A stretch of 46,771 bases of DNA, from positions 1-46,771 of the forward strand of contig JAHAYX010000051.1 of assembly GCA_018384365.1 (NCBI GenBank), given 5' to 3'. The translations under genes were made by a program, and so were the position numbers. The notes beneath the pieces are model-generated. The model had not been told where the DNA came from. It worked only from the letters and a program-made list of their open reading frames with translations, and searched no databases. Origin of the DNA: Clostridiaceae bacterium (GTDB lineage Bacteria > Bacillota > Clostridia > Oscillospirales > QAMX01). Shown piece after piece: positions 31,381-40,038 of this stretch; position 1 is the stretch's first letter; every line of letters begins with the position of its first letter.

Positions 31381-32145
31381 TCAGCTGTTCTTTTTACAGA
31401 TGTCGAAAAGGCCGTCAAGGATCAGCTGCGGATCCATCGGAATGTTGTCCTTACAGAACGGGATGATATTTCCGGCGAAGCCGCCGGTTGCCACAACGGC
31501 CGCATCCGCACCGAGTATCCCACGATACCGCTCCAGCATCCCGTCAATCATGGCGGCAGTGCCGTATATGATGCCGGAACGCATGGAGTCGGCGGAATTT
31601 GTACCGATGACGTTCCCGGCCTGGGAAATGTCAATGAAGGGGAGCTGCGCCGTATTGGCCGAAAGTGCATTGAGCGAAACGCCGATGCCGGGCATGATGG
31701 AGCAGCCGATGAAGCAGGCATTGCGGTCGATTGCGCTGATTTTGGTGGCAGTGCCGAGGTCGATCACGATGCACGGCGCGCCGTATTTCCGGATGGCGGC
31801 CACCGCGCCGCAGACCAGGTCTGCGCCCAGAATGGATGGATTGTCGATGCGGATATTCAGCCCGGTTTTCACACCCGGCCCCACCGACATGACACGGCAG
31901 CCAAGCAGCATGGTAACCGCGCTTTTGATGATGGGAAGCAGCGGCGGAACAACGGAGGAAATGGCCGCCACCTCATAGGTTTCCTCGCGAAGACGATACA
32001 TACGCAAAATGGCGTCAATCTCCGCTGCATACTGAAAATCCGTGCGTGCGCGCTCCGTGGCAAGACGGGCGCTGAACATCAGCTCACCGTCCCGGTATGC
32101 GCCGAGCACGATATTGGTATTTCCGATATCAATTGCCATGATCAT
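31381..32145 (-). CDS. coaX: Type III pantothenate kinase
   Basis: A 254-residue ASKHA-fold kinase that phosphorylates pantothenate, the first step of CoA synthesis. 'MAIDIGNTNIVLG' is the phosphate-binding loop, 'LGADLVCGAVAA' and 'CIVIDLGTATKISAID' hold the catalytic and cation-binding residues, and 'GCSIMPGIGVSLNAL' is another family block. The residue after the DLGTAT block differs slightly from the usual T(T)xD spacing, but the family is clear. GGGGAGG lies about 9-10 bases before the ATG at 32145. It begins 23 bases after the GNAT gene. Confidence 0.95.
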   Translation of the reverse strand: MIMAIDIGNTNIVLGAYRDGELMFSARLATERARTDFQYAAEIDAILRMYRLREETYEVAAISSVVPPLLPIIKSAVTMLLGCRVMSVGPGVKTGLNIRIDNPSILGADLVCGAVAAIRKYGAPCIVIDLGTATKISAIDRNACFIGCSIMPGIGVSLNALSANTAQLPFIDISQAGNVIGTNSADSMRSGIIYGTAAMIDGMLERYRGILGADAAVVATGGFAGNIIPFCKDNIPMDPQLILDGLFDICKKNS

Positions 32146-32168
32146 AAAAAACTGCCTCCCCAAAGATG

Positions 32169-32726
32169 TCAGATCCGCATATCCCGGGTAATTCCATACG
32201 TGCACAGATCCAGAAAGGTCCCTTCCCGGGTTCGATAGGCGCCGCGAGCCGTTCCTTCATACTGCATACCGCATTTTTGCATCACCCGTCCGGAGGCCGG
32301 ATTATCGGCCCTGTGCCGGGCCGAAATACGATGGAAGCCCACGTCGCGGAATAAAAACGTGAGGACGGCGCGCGCCGCCTCAGGCATGATGCCCTGCCCC
32401 CGGAAATGCCGGGACAGACAATAGCCGAGCTCACAGCTCTCGTGACGGTCGCTCCGGTCCACGACGGAAATGTTGCCGATCACTTCGTTAGTTTCCCGGA
32501 GTACGATGGCCCAGTTGTAGATTCTGGGATCGTCATAAAGTGCGCACCAGGCGGAAAGCAAAATTTCCGTTTCCGTGCTGTTCTGATGGGTCGGCCAACT
32601 CAAATACCGGGTCACATCCGGATCCGAAGCCCAGTTCCGATACATATCCTGCACATCTGAAAGGTCAAAGCGCCGGAGTATCAGGCGTCTTGTCTCAATA
32701 TGCACGGTTCCTTTGTGGTCAAGCAT
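32169..32726 (-). CDS. GNAT family N-acetyltransferase (RimJ/RimL type)
   Basis: A 185-residue acetyltransferase. 'TRRLILRRFDLSD' at the N-terminus, 'NWAIVLRETNEVIGNISVV', 'ELGYCLSRHFRGQGIMPEA' (acetyl-CoA site RGQGI) and 'RADNPASGRVMQKCGMQYEG' follow the order seen in RimJ/RimL and related resistance or ribosomal protein acetyltransferases. Acceptor unknown. The ATG at 32726 has a GGGGGGTG SD; a longer frame runs back into the promoter. First gene of the GNAT-coaX-DUF4173 operon. Confidence 0.93.
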   Translation of the reverse strand: MLDHKGTVHIETRRLILRRFDLSDVQDMYRNWASDPDVTRYLSWPTHQNSTETEILLSAWCALYDDPRIYNWAIVLRETNEVIGNISVVDRSDRHESCELGYCLSRHFRGQGIMPEAARAVLTFLFRDVGFHRISARHRADNPASGRVMQKCGMQYEGTARGAYRTREGTFLDLCTYGITRDMRI

Positions 32727-32754
32727 AGCGCACCCCCCGGGAAATCCTGTGGTC

Positions 32755-32783
32755 ATTGTATCATTGCAGGCTCCGGCTGTCAA
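32755..32783 (-). promoter_or_regulatory. Promoter of the GNAT-coaX-DUF4173 operon
   Basis: Minus strand TTGACA (32778-32783), 17 bases, TACAAT (32755-32760). The -35 overlaps the stop codon of the upstream fusion gene. Confidence 0.75.
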
Positions 32784-34588
32784 TCAATCGCGAGTTTTGC
32801 CATAAAATCTTCCGTGCGGATGCCATACGGCCGGTTATAACGGCCCAGCAGCCACAGGCACTGCGGATCCCGGGTAATCGTATTGACGTGTTCGCTACAG
32901 GAAAAGGATGCACGGAAGCCGAGTGCGCGCAGAACGGCTCCCGAAGCCTCGTCCACGCCGCCGAACGGATAGACAAAAGCCTGCGGACGCACGCCGCAGC
33001 GGTTTTCCAGGGCATTCTGCATAGCAGAGAGGTCGGCGGCGAGCATGGCCTGATACGCTTCGTCGGATTCACCGGAACGGCGTTTTGCACCGTGACGCGG
33101 GGACTGCGCGTGGAGGTTATAGGAGTGGTTCTGCAATTCAAAATACCCGGACTCCGCCAGCGCCCGCAGGTCGTCCCAGGAGGCCATGGCATAATAGAGA
33201 CTGCGTTCGCCGTTTGCCGTATAGTCGTCCGTAAATTTACCGACGGGGGAGAGTACGGCACGCATGCCGTATTTTTCCATGAGCGGCGGCAGATACACGC
33301 AATTATTGAGGTATCCGTCGTCAAAGGTCAGCATGACGGGCCGCTCGGGAAGCGGCGTGCCGTTGTCGACATACGCCAGAAGATCCGCAACTGTGACGGT
33401 GTCATAGCCGTGCTCTGACAAATACCGCAGATCCTCCTCAAGCACCGCCGGCGGCAGGACATATTTCCCGGAAAACTGCGGATCCGGCAGCACACTGTGA
33501 TACATGAGGATGGGCAGCCGGTAGGATGCGGATGTGTCCTGATCCGCAAGTGAGACTGTCACGGCGCTTTCCGTATCCGAACGATCAGCAAAATGATAGA
33601 CGCGGTAATAGTCGCCCGTTGCTTCATCCCGCACAACGCGGCTGCGGTTGCGGTTTAAAAGCTCGACAAGGGCATATGCGTCTACCCAGATCTGGTTGAC
33701 GCCGTCTTTCTGACTCTCATCAAAAATAAGCTGTAGCCCAAAATGCAGATGCGGGACGTTGATGTTATTCACGCCCTCCCGCGTGCTGTAGCCGGTCATG
33801 CCGAGATAGCCGATCACATCGCCGGCATTGACAATGCTGCCTTCGTCCAGCGATGAATGAAACGGGTGGTCGCGGCGCAGATGCGCATAATAATAGTAGC
33901 GCTGCCCGTCAAAACTGCGGATGCCGATCCGCCAGCCGCCGTATTGGTTCCAGCCGAGCGCCTCCACAATGCCGCCCTCCACGGCAATCACAGGAGTGCC
34001 GATAGACCCCATCAGATCATTGCCCAGATGCACGCGCCGGTAACCATAGCTGCGCGCATTGCCGAAATCTTCATAGTGCGAGAAACCAAAGCCATAGGCG
34101 ATCGGCGAAAAACAGGTCAGACCATAGCGGCTTTCCACCCGTTTCCGGTCCGGGGCGGTTTCGTCATATACTTCGACGCGGTATTCCCCCAAAAAGTTAC
34201 CCAGCACGGCGCCGTATGCTTTCCGATAATAGGCATAATACGGCATATCCTGCGTGATGTCCGGCAGCTGTTCTCCGGTGCGCAGACGTTCGACAAGTGT
34301 GTCGATGGTTTTGGAGCGTTTTTTCTCAAAAGTACCGCCGCTTTTTGCCGCGGCATAGGCCAAAAGCTCAATCCAGTTGAGCGGGCAGTCTGTGCCGTGC
34401 GAGGAAATGTCGTAGTCAAGCGCCTGTTCCAGGACGGGAAGCGTGGGATTGAACTCCACATATTTGATGTATTTTTTCTCTTCAGAGGAACTTTCCACCG
34501 CTCCTGTGAAAACTGTGAAAAGCATAATCATAAAGGCAAATGCCATAAAATACGCCGGGATACGCAAATATTTTGAAATCTGGTACAA
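32780..34588 (-). CDS. Fusion of M23/LytM peptidase and polysaccharide deacetylase, membrane anchored
   Basis: A 602-residue cell-wall enzyme with one membrane helix (about 10-31) and the rest outside. An LytM-like peptidase M23 domain (about 150-300) shows 'RVHLGNDL' (H-x3-D), 'YYAHL' and 'VPHLHFG', the full zinc and catalytic set. A polysaccharide deacetylase (NodB) domain (about 355-602) shows 'LPILMYHSVL', 'MLTFDDGY' and 'QNHSYNLH'. One protein could thus cut peptide links and remove acetyl groups in the wall. I prefer TTG 34588, preceded by GGAGGGTGA at about 8 bases, over ATG 34639 (17 codons earlier), which has no SD. Confidence 0.9.
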   Translation of the reverse strand: MYQISKYLRIPAYFMAFAFMIMLFTVFTGAVESSSEEKKYIKYVEFNPTLPVLEQALDYDISSHGTDCPLNWIELLAYAAAKSGGTFEKKRSKTIDTLVERLRTGEQLPDITQDMPYYAYYRKAYGAVLGNFLGEYRVEVYDETAPDRKRVESRYGLTCFSPIAYGFGFSHYEDFGNARSYGYRRVHLGNDLMGSIGTPVIAVEGGIVEALGWNQYGGWRIGIRSFDGQRYYYYAHLRRDHPFHSSLDEGSIVNAGDVIGYLGMTGYSTREGVNNINVPHLHFGLQLIFDESQKDGVNQIWVDAYALVELLNRNRSRVVRDEATGDYYRVYHFADRSDTESAVTVSLADQDTSASYRLPILMYHSVLPDPQFSGKYVLPPAVLEEDLRYLSEHGYDTVTVADLLAYVDNGTPLPERPVMLTFDDGYLNNCVYLPPLMEKYGMRAVLSPVGKFTDDYTANGERSLYYAMASWDDLRALAESGYFELQNHSYNLHAQSPRHGAKRRSGESDEAYQAMLAADLSAMQNALENRCGVRPQAFVYPFGGVDEASGAVLRALGFRASFSCSEHVNTITRDPQCLWLLGRYNRPYGIRTEDFMAKLAID

Positions 34589-34707
34589 AGGATCACCCTC
34601 CGGATCGGATAATTCGTGAATTCGCGGCCAAGTATTCATAGAGTTGTACTTTACAAAACGACTGATTTAGCATATACTTATAAAGTGGTTTTATGAATAG
34701 AACCTAT

Positions 34708-34737
34708 TTGAAACATTCACATTATTTTGCATACTAT
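34708..34737 (+). promoter_or_regulatory. Promoter of the aminotransferase-ior operon
   Basis: TTGAAA (34708-34713), 18 bases, TACTAT (34732-34737), about 20 bases before the start codon. Confidence 0.5.
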
Positions 34738-34757
34738 ACACTCGCCGGAGGAAACAT

Positions 34758-35924
34758 ATGGAATTCGCAAAACGCATGGAACGGCTGGAAACCGGAATTT
34801 TTTCCAAACTTGCCGAAGTGAAGGCACGCAGGCTTGCGGAAGGCAAGCGCGTGGTGGATTTAAGTGTCGGAACGCCGAATATCCCGCCGTCCGAAACGAT
34901 CGTTAAGACTCTGCTTGAAGCCGCAGCGGACCGCAGCAATTATGTCTATGCCATTTCCGATCTGCCGGAACTGCGCGAGGCGGTTGCCACGTGGTATCAG
35001 ACGCGCTATGGCGTCACGCTGGATCCCGCCAATGAAGTGATCTCCCTTTTGGGCTCGCAGGAGGGCCTTTCCCACATTTCGCTTGCCGTAGCGGACGAAG
35101 GGGATGTGGTACTGGTTCCGGATCCCTGTTATCCGGCCTTTGCGGACGGTCCGCGCATCGCCGGCGCGGAGCTTTATTTCATGCCGCAGCGCCCCGAAAA
35201 CGGCTATATCATCGATTTGGACGAGATCCCGGAGGATGTTGCCCGCCGCGCAAAGCTGATTATTGTCAGCTATCCGAACAACCCGACCACTGCGGTTGCG
35301 CCGCCCGAATTTTATAAAAAACTGATCGCATTTGCGAAGAAATACGACATCTGGGTCCTGCACGACAACGCCTATTCCGAGTTGGTGTTTGACGGCGTGC
35401 ACGGCGGCAGCTTCCTGGCTTATGAGGGCGCGCGCGACGTCGGCGTGGAGTTCAATTCGCTCTCCAAGACCTACGGCCTGGCCGGTGCGCGCATCGGCTT
35501 CTGCGTCGGTAACCGCGAACTGGTCGGCAAACTTGCCAAACTGAAGTCCAACACGGATTACGGTATGTTTATCCCGTTCCAAAAGGCAGCCGCTGCTGCA
35601 ATCACGGGCGACCAGAGCTGCGTGATCACAACGCGCGAGGCCTATGAGCACCGCCGCAACGTCCTGTGCGACGGCCTGACGGAGATTGGCTGGCCGGTGG
35701 ACCGCTGCCCGTCCACGATGTTTGTTTGGGCGAAAATTCCTGCGAAATTTGACGATTCCGAAGTGTTTGCCATGGAGCTTATCCGCCGCGCAGGCGTGAT
35801 TGTCACGCCGGGCAGCGCCTTCGGCCCGTCCGGACGCGACCATGTGCGTCTTGCGCTGGTCCAGGACGAGGAGAAGATCCACGAGGCCATTGCCGCGATC
35901 CAGGAAAGCGGCATCCTGTATTGA
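34758..35924 (+). CDS. PLP-dependent aminotransferase, class I/II
   Basis: A 388-residue fold-type I aminotransferase. 'SVGTPNIPPSE', 'YPNNPTTAVAPPEFY', 'LHDNAYSELVFDG' and 'NSLSKTYGLAGARIGF', the last with the PLP lysine, are all clear. The sequence is of the LL-diaminopimelate/aromatic aminotransferase-like group. As the first gene before iorA, iorB and a phenylacetate-CoA-ligase-like gene, it most likely converts aromatic amino acids to aryl-pyruvates (inference); a biosynthetic role is possible. CGGAGG lies about 7-8 bases before the ATG. Confidence 0.93.
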   Translation: MEFAKRMERLETGIFSKLAEVKARRLAEGKRVVDLSVGTPNIPPSETIVKTLLEAAADRSNYVYAISDLPELREAVATWYQTRYGVTLDPANEVISLLGSQEGLSHISLAVADEGDVVLVPDPCYPAFADGPRIAGAELYFMPQRPENGYIIDLDEIPEDVARRAKLIIVSYPNNPTTAVAPPEFYKKLIAFAKKYDIWVLHDNAYSELVFDGVHGGSFLAYEGARDVGVEFNSLSKTYGLAGARIGFCVGNRELVGKLAKLKSNTDYGMFIPFQKAAAAAITGDQSCVITTREAYEHRRNVLCDGLTEIGWPVDRCPSTMFVWAKIPAKFDDSEVFAMELIRRAGVIVTPGSAFGPSGRDHVRLALVQDEEKIHEAIAAIQESGILY

Positions 35925-35951
35925 TGATATTTTTTTGACAGAGGTGTACAT

Positions 35952-37673
35952 ATGAAAAAGCTGATGCTTGGAAATGAGGCAGTTGCGCGCGGCCTTTTTG
36001 AGGCCGGATGCCGTTTTGTATCGAGCTATCCCGGCACGCCGTCGACGGAAATTACGGAAACAGCCGCGGAATATGACGAAATTTACGCAGAATGGGCGCC
36101 GAATGAAAAGGTGGCGGCAGAGAGCGCGTTTGGCGCGTGCGTCGAAGGCGCACGTTCCTTCACGGCGATGAAGCACGTGGGCCTGAATGTGGCGACGGAT
36201 CTGGTATTCACCGCGTCGTATACCGGCGTGAATGCCGGCTTTGTCATTGCGGTTGCGGATGACCAGGGCATGCATTCTTCCCAGAATGAGCAGGACAGCC
36301 GCCATTATGCCGCGTCTGCCAAGCTGCCGATGCTGGAACCCAGTGATTCCGCCGAATGCATCGACTATGTAAAGCTTGCCTATGAACTTTCCGAAGAATA
36401 TGACACGCCGGTGTTCCTGCGCCTGTCCACGCGTGTTTCCCACAGCCAGAGTCTGGTGGAACTGGGCGAGAGAACGGAAATCCCTGTAAAGCCCTATGTC
36501 AAAAATCCGGCGAAATATGTCATGTCCCCGGCAAACGCCATGCGCCGCCATCCGGCCGTTGAGGCGCGCACGCTGCGCCTTCTGGAGCTGGCCAACTCCG
36601 ATAAAATCAATAAAGTGATCCGCGGCGGCACGAAGATCGGCGTGATCGCCTCCGGCATTGCCTATGACTATGCGCGCGAAGCGCTGGGCGATCAGGCTTC
36701 CTATCTGAAACTCGGTATGCTGTTCCCGCTTCCGACCGACCTGATCCGTGAATTTGCCGCAAGCGTGGACAAACTCTATGTGATCGAGGAACTGGATCCG
36801 ATCATCGAAACGCACGTGCGTGCGCTCGGCATCGCGTGCCAGGGCAAGGAGCTCTTCTCCTTAATCGGCGAGTATACTGTCACCGACATTCGCGCAAAGC
36901 TGCTTGGTGTACCGGGTGACCCCGTCTATGCTGCGGAGGATGTGCCTGTTCGTCCGCCGGTGCTTTGCCCGGGCTGTCCGCACAGAGGCCTTTTCTATGT
37001 GCTGAACAAGCTGAAAGTCTCCGTTTCCGGCGATATCGGCTGCTATACGCTGGGCGCTGCCGCGCCGCTGTCCGCCATGGACACCACCATTGACATGGGC
37101 GCGTCGATCTCCATGCTGCACGGCCGCATCAAGGCAAATCCCGCAAGCGCAAAGACGACCGTTGCCGTTATCGGCGACTCCACGTTCATTCATTCCGGCC
37201 TGACGGGCCTCATCAATGTTGCCTACAATAATTCTCCGGCGACGGTCATCATCGCCGACAACTCCATCACGGGCATGACCGGCCATCAGCCGAACCCGGC
37301 CACCGGTGTGACCATTAAGAACCAGCAGACGAACGCCGTCAATCTGGAGGAAGCCGTGCGCGCCTGCGGCGTGCGCCGCGTGCGTGTGGTGGATCCCTAT
37401 GACACGGAAGCACTGGAGACCATTCTGCGCGAAGAACTTGCGGCTGAGGAGCCTTCCGTGGTCATTTCGCGTCATCCCTGCGCACTGCTCAAGAGCGTCA
37501 AACGCGGGAAACCGCTGACGATAGATGCAGACAAATGCCGCCGCTGCCGGATGTGTATGCGCATCGGCTGCCCGGCGCTCAGCTTCGAGACCGGCCATGC
37601 GTCGATTGATGCGTCGCTGTGTGTCGGCTGCGGACTGTGCAAATCGCTCTGTAAATTTGATTGTATTGGATAA
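35952..37673 (+). CDS. iorA: Indolepyruvate ferredoxin oxidoreductase, alpha subunit
   Basis: A 573-residue subunit that oxidises aryl-pyruvates to aryl-acetyl-CoA, reducing ferredoxin with thiamine diphosphate. The N-terminal pyruvate-oxidoreductase domain has 'SSYPGTPSTEITE' and 'AFGACVEGARSFTAMKHVG'. The TPP domain has 'CPGCPHRG', 'GDIGCYTLGAAAPL' and 'GDSTFIHSGLTGLINVAYN'. The C-terminus carries a ferredoxin-type pair, 'CRRCRMCMRIGCP' and 'CVGCGLCKSLCKFDC', for two [4Fe-4S] clusters. Length matches IorA. GAGGTG lies just before the ATG; the gene follows the aminotransferase by 27 bases. Confidence 0.97.
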   Translation: MKKLMLGNEAVARGLFEAGCRFVSSYPGTPSTEITETAAEYDEIYAEWAPNEKVAAESAFGACVEGARSFTAMKHVGLNVATDLVFTASYTGVNAGFVIAVADDQGMHSSQNEQDSRHYAASAKLPMLEPSDSAECIDYVKLAYELSEEYDTPVFLRLSTRVSHSQSLVELGERTEIPVKPYVKNPAKYVMSPANAMRRHPAVEARTLRLLELANSDKINKVIRGGTKIGVIASGIAYDYAREALGDQASYLKLGMLFPLPTDLIREFAASVDKLYVIEELDPIIETHVRALGIACQGKELFSLIGEYTVTDIRAKLLGVPGDPVYAAEDVPVRPPVLCPGCPHRGLFYVLNKLKVSVSGDIGCYTLGAAAPLSAMDTTIDMGASISMLHGRIKANPASAKTTVAVIGDSTFIHSGLTGLINVAYNNSPATVIIADNSITGMTGHQPNPATGVTIKNQQTNAVNLEEAVRACGVRRVRVVDPYDTEALETILREELAAEEPSVVISRHPCALLKSVKRGKPLTIDADKCRRCRMCMRIGCPALSFETGHASIDASLCVGCGLCKSLCKFDCIG

Positions 37674-37687
37674 GGGAGGTGGAAACC

Positions 37688-38257
37688 ATGCTGAATATCA
37701 TGATTGTTGGTGTCGGAGGACAGGGGTCTCTGCTCGCAAGCCGTATACTCGGCAGCCTGTTTATTTCGGAGGGATTGGACGTTAAGCTCAGCGAAGTGCA
37801 TGGTATGGCGCAGCGCGGCGGCAGTGTCGTCACGTATATCCGCGCAGGCGAGAATATCGCGTCTCCGCTCATCCCGACAGGCGAATGCGACGTGATCATT
37901 TCGTTTGAAAAGATCGAAGCTGCCCGCTATCTGCCATGGCTCAAGAAAAACGGCATGATCGTAGTCAACGACCAGAAGATCTCGCCGCTTTCCGTTCTGA
38001 CGGGCGCGGCGGAGTATCCGGATGATATTCTGGATAAGATCGAAAAGAAGGGCGTGAAGCTGATTGCCTTTGACGCGCTTGGCGCGGCCGCCGAAGCCGG
38101 CAGCGAGCGCGCGGCGAATGTCGCCCTGCTCGGTGCGGCATCGCGCGAGATCGGTTTCTCGCGGGAAGCGTGGGAAAATGCGATCCGGAGCACCGTAAAA
38201 CCTGCTTTCGTGGAGCTTAATCTTAATGCATTTGAAATCGGTTATCAACATTCATAA
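37688..38257 (+). CDS. iorB: Indolepyruvate ferredoxin oxidoreductase, beta subunit
   Basis: A 189-residue gamma-type subunit of 2-oxoacid:ferredoxin oxidoreductases. 'NIMIVGVGGQGSLLASRIL' and 'SEVHGMAQRGGSVVTYIR' are diagnostic. It pairs with IorA, whose stop lies 15 bases upstream. GGGAGGTGG precedes the ATG at 37688; a longer frame lies inside iorA. Confidence 0.97.
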   Translation: MLNIMIVGVGGQGSLLASRILGSLFISEGLDVKLSEVHGMAQRGGSVVTYIRAGENIASPLIPTGECDVIISFEKIEAARYLPWLKKNGMIVVNDQKISPLSVLTGAAEYPDDILDKIEKKGVKLIAFDALGAAAEAGSERAANVALLGAASREIGFSREAWENAIRSTVKPAFVELNLNAFEIGYQHS

Positions 38258-38281
38258 ATTAAGATTGGAGCTATAAAGTAT

Positions 38282-39583
38282 ATGTATTGGAATAAAGAAT
38301 GCGAGACCATGTCCCGCGAGGAAATGCGTGCGCTGCAGGGCGCAAAATTGGCAGATTGCGTCAAACGTGTTTACGAAAATGTCCCGGCCTACAAGAAAAA
38401 ATTTGATGCTGCCGGCATCCTGCCGGGCGATATCAAGACTATCGACGATATTACCAAACTGCCTTTCACCGATAAATATGAGCTGGCCGAGAACTATCCC
38501 TACGGTTTCTTTGCTGTGCCGATGCGCGACATCGTGCGTATCCAGGCGTCCTCTGGCACGACGGGCAAACAGAAGGTGCTCGGCTATACCAGAAACGACC
38601 TGAAACTCTGGGGCGAAGTGATGGCCCGCACCATGACGGCCGGCGGCGCAACCGCTGAGGATATTATCCATGTTTCCTATGGTTACGGCCTGTTCACCGG
38701 CGGTCTTGGCGCGCACACTGGCGCGGAAACCATCGGCGCAACCGTTGTCCCGGTCTCGACCGGCAATACGAAGCGTCAGATTCAGATTCTGCGCGACTTT
38801 GGCTGCACGACGATCTGCTGCACGCCGTCTTATGCACTGTATATCGCGGAAACGCTTGCCAAAATGGGCCTTGGACCGGAGGATATCAGCCTGAAACGCG
38901 GCTTCTTCGGCGCAGAGCCCTGGACCGAGAATATGCGTCAGGAAATCGAACGTTCGCTGGGCCTGAAAGCCTATGACATCTTCGGTCTGACCGAGATGAT
39001 CGGTCCCGGCGTCGCCTTCGAGTGCGATGCGCATGGCGGCCTGCACGTCAATGAGGACCACTTCATTCCGGAAATCATTGATCCCGACACCTGCGAACCG
39101 CTGCCGGACGGCACGCCGGGCGAACTGGTGTTCTCGAGTGTTTCCAAGGAAGGCATGCCGCTGCTGCGTTACCGCACCCGCGACATCTGCACCATCACGC
39201 ATGAGCCCTGTGCCTGCGGCCGTACGCTGGCCCGTATGTCAAAGCCGGCCGGACGCACCGACGATATGCTGATTATCCGCGGCGTGAACGTGTTCCCGTC
39301 CCAGATTGAGGCCGTGCTTCTTGACATTGACGAAACCTCGCCGTATTACATGATTTACGTGGATCGCGTGGGCGCACTCGACACGATGGATATCGAAGTG
39401 GAACTGCGCGAAGGCTATCCCTTTGACCAGGTCCGCCGCCTGCAGGAGCTGTCAAAGCGCATTAAGGGCGCTGTTGAGAGCACGCTCGGCATCGCGGCCA
39501 ACATTCGTCTTGTTCCGGTCGGCACGATCGAGCGCAGCGAAGGCAAGGCGAAGCACGTTGTTGACAGACGCAACCTCAAATAA
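38282..39583 (+). CDS. paaK: Phenylacetate-CoA ligase-like AMP-forming enzyme
   Basis: A 433-residue adenylate-forming enzyme of the PaaK family. 'RIQASSGTTGKQKVLGYT' is the ATP-binding P-loop, 'DIFGLTEMIGPGV' is motif A5, 'YRTRDIC' is A7, and 'GRTDDMLIIRGVNVFP' is the hinge with the A8 block. The C-terminal 'EGKAKHVVDRR' contains the late lysine. It may run from arylacetate to arylacetyl-CoA, or back to make ATP from the IorAB product. Archaeal and bacterial operons that join iorAB with paaK-like genes are known. It starts 24 bases after iorB. Confidence 0.93.
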   Translation: MYWNKECETMSREEMRALQGAKLADCVKRVYENVPAYKKKFDAAGILPGDIKTIDDITKLPFTDKYELAENYPYGFFAVPMRDIVRIQASSGTTGKQKVLGYTRNDLKLWGEVMARTMTAGGATAEDIIHVSYGYGLFTGGLGAHTGAETIGATVVPVSTGNTKRQIQILRDFGCTTICCTPSYALYIAETLAKMGLGPEDISLKRGFFGAEPWTENMRQEIERSLGLKAYDIFGLTEMIGPGVAFECDAHGGLHVNEDHFIPEIIDPDTCEPLPDGTPGELVFSSVSKEGMPLLRYRTRDICTITHEPCACGRTLARMSKPAGRTDDMLIIRGVNVFPSQIEAVLLDIDETSPYYMIYVDRVGALDTMDIEVELREGYPFDQVRRLQELSKRIKGAVESTLGIAANIRLVPVGTIERSEGKAKHVVDRRNLK

Positions 39584-39600
39584 GTGAAGGGGGTTCTTAT

Positions 39601-40038
39601 ATGAATTATGTCAACCAGATCAGCGTATTTGTGGAGAATAAGACGGGCAGCCTCTCCCAGGTGACGAAGCTGCTGGCCGATGCAGGCATTGACCTGCGCG
39701 CGTTCTCCATCGCAGACACTTCCGAATTCGGCATTCTCCGCATGATCGTGGATTGCCCGGAAACTGCCGAGGAGGTTCTGAAAAAGGCAAAGGTGACCGT
39801 TGTGAAAACGCCGGTTCTGGCAGTCCGCCTGGAGGACAAACCGGGCGCAATGAACCACGTTATGACGGTGCTTGCCGCAAACGCCATTTCCGTTGAGTAT
39901 GCCTATGCGTTCCTGTCGCGCAGCAGCGGCAGCGCTTATGTCGTGCTTCGCGTGGAGGAGCCGGGCAGCGTGGCGGAAGTGCTGATGGAAAACGGCCTGA
40001 AAGTGCTTGGAAACGAGGAACTGAAAAAACTGCAATGA
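39601..40038 (+). CDS. Double ACT domain protein
   Basis: A 145-residue protein with two ACT domains: 'ISVFVENKTGSLSQVTKLLADAGIDLRAFSI' (split over the first strand-helix unit) and 'LAVRLEDKPGAMNHVMTVLAANAISVEYAYAF'. ACT domains bind amino acids and control enzymes. Stand-alone double ACT proteins are common beside iorA/paaK genes, so it probably senses an aromatic amino acid and adjusts this pathway (inference). AAGGGGG lies about 9-11 bases before the ATG. Its stop overlaps the next start by 4 bases (ATGA). Confidence 0.92.
   Translation: MNYVNQISVFVENKTGSLSQVTKLLADAGIDLRAFSIADTSEFGILRMIVDCPETAEEVLKKAKVTVVKTPVLAVRLEDKPGAMNHVMTVLAANAISVEYAYAFLSRSSGSAYVVLRVEEPGSVAEVLMENGLKVLGNEELKKLQ

Noticed and set aside
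34860..36815. A 651-codon open frame on the minus strand opposite the aminotransferase and iorA
   Set aside because: It mirrors strongly conserved genes on the plus strand, has no SD or promoter, and its translation is rich in His, Arg and Ala with no family motif. It is an artefact of GC-rich codon use.
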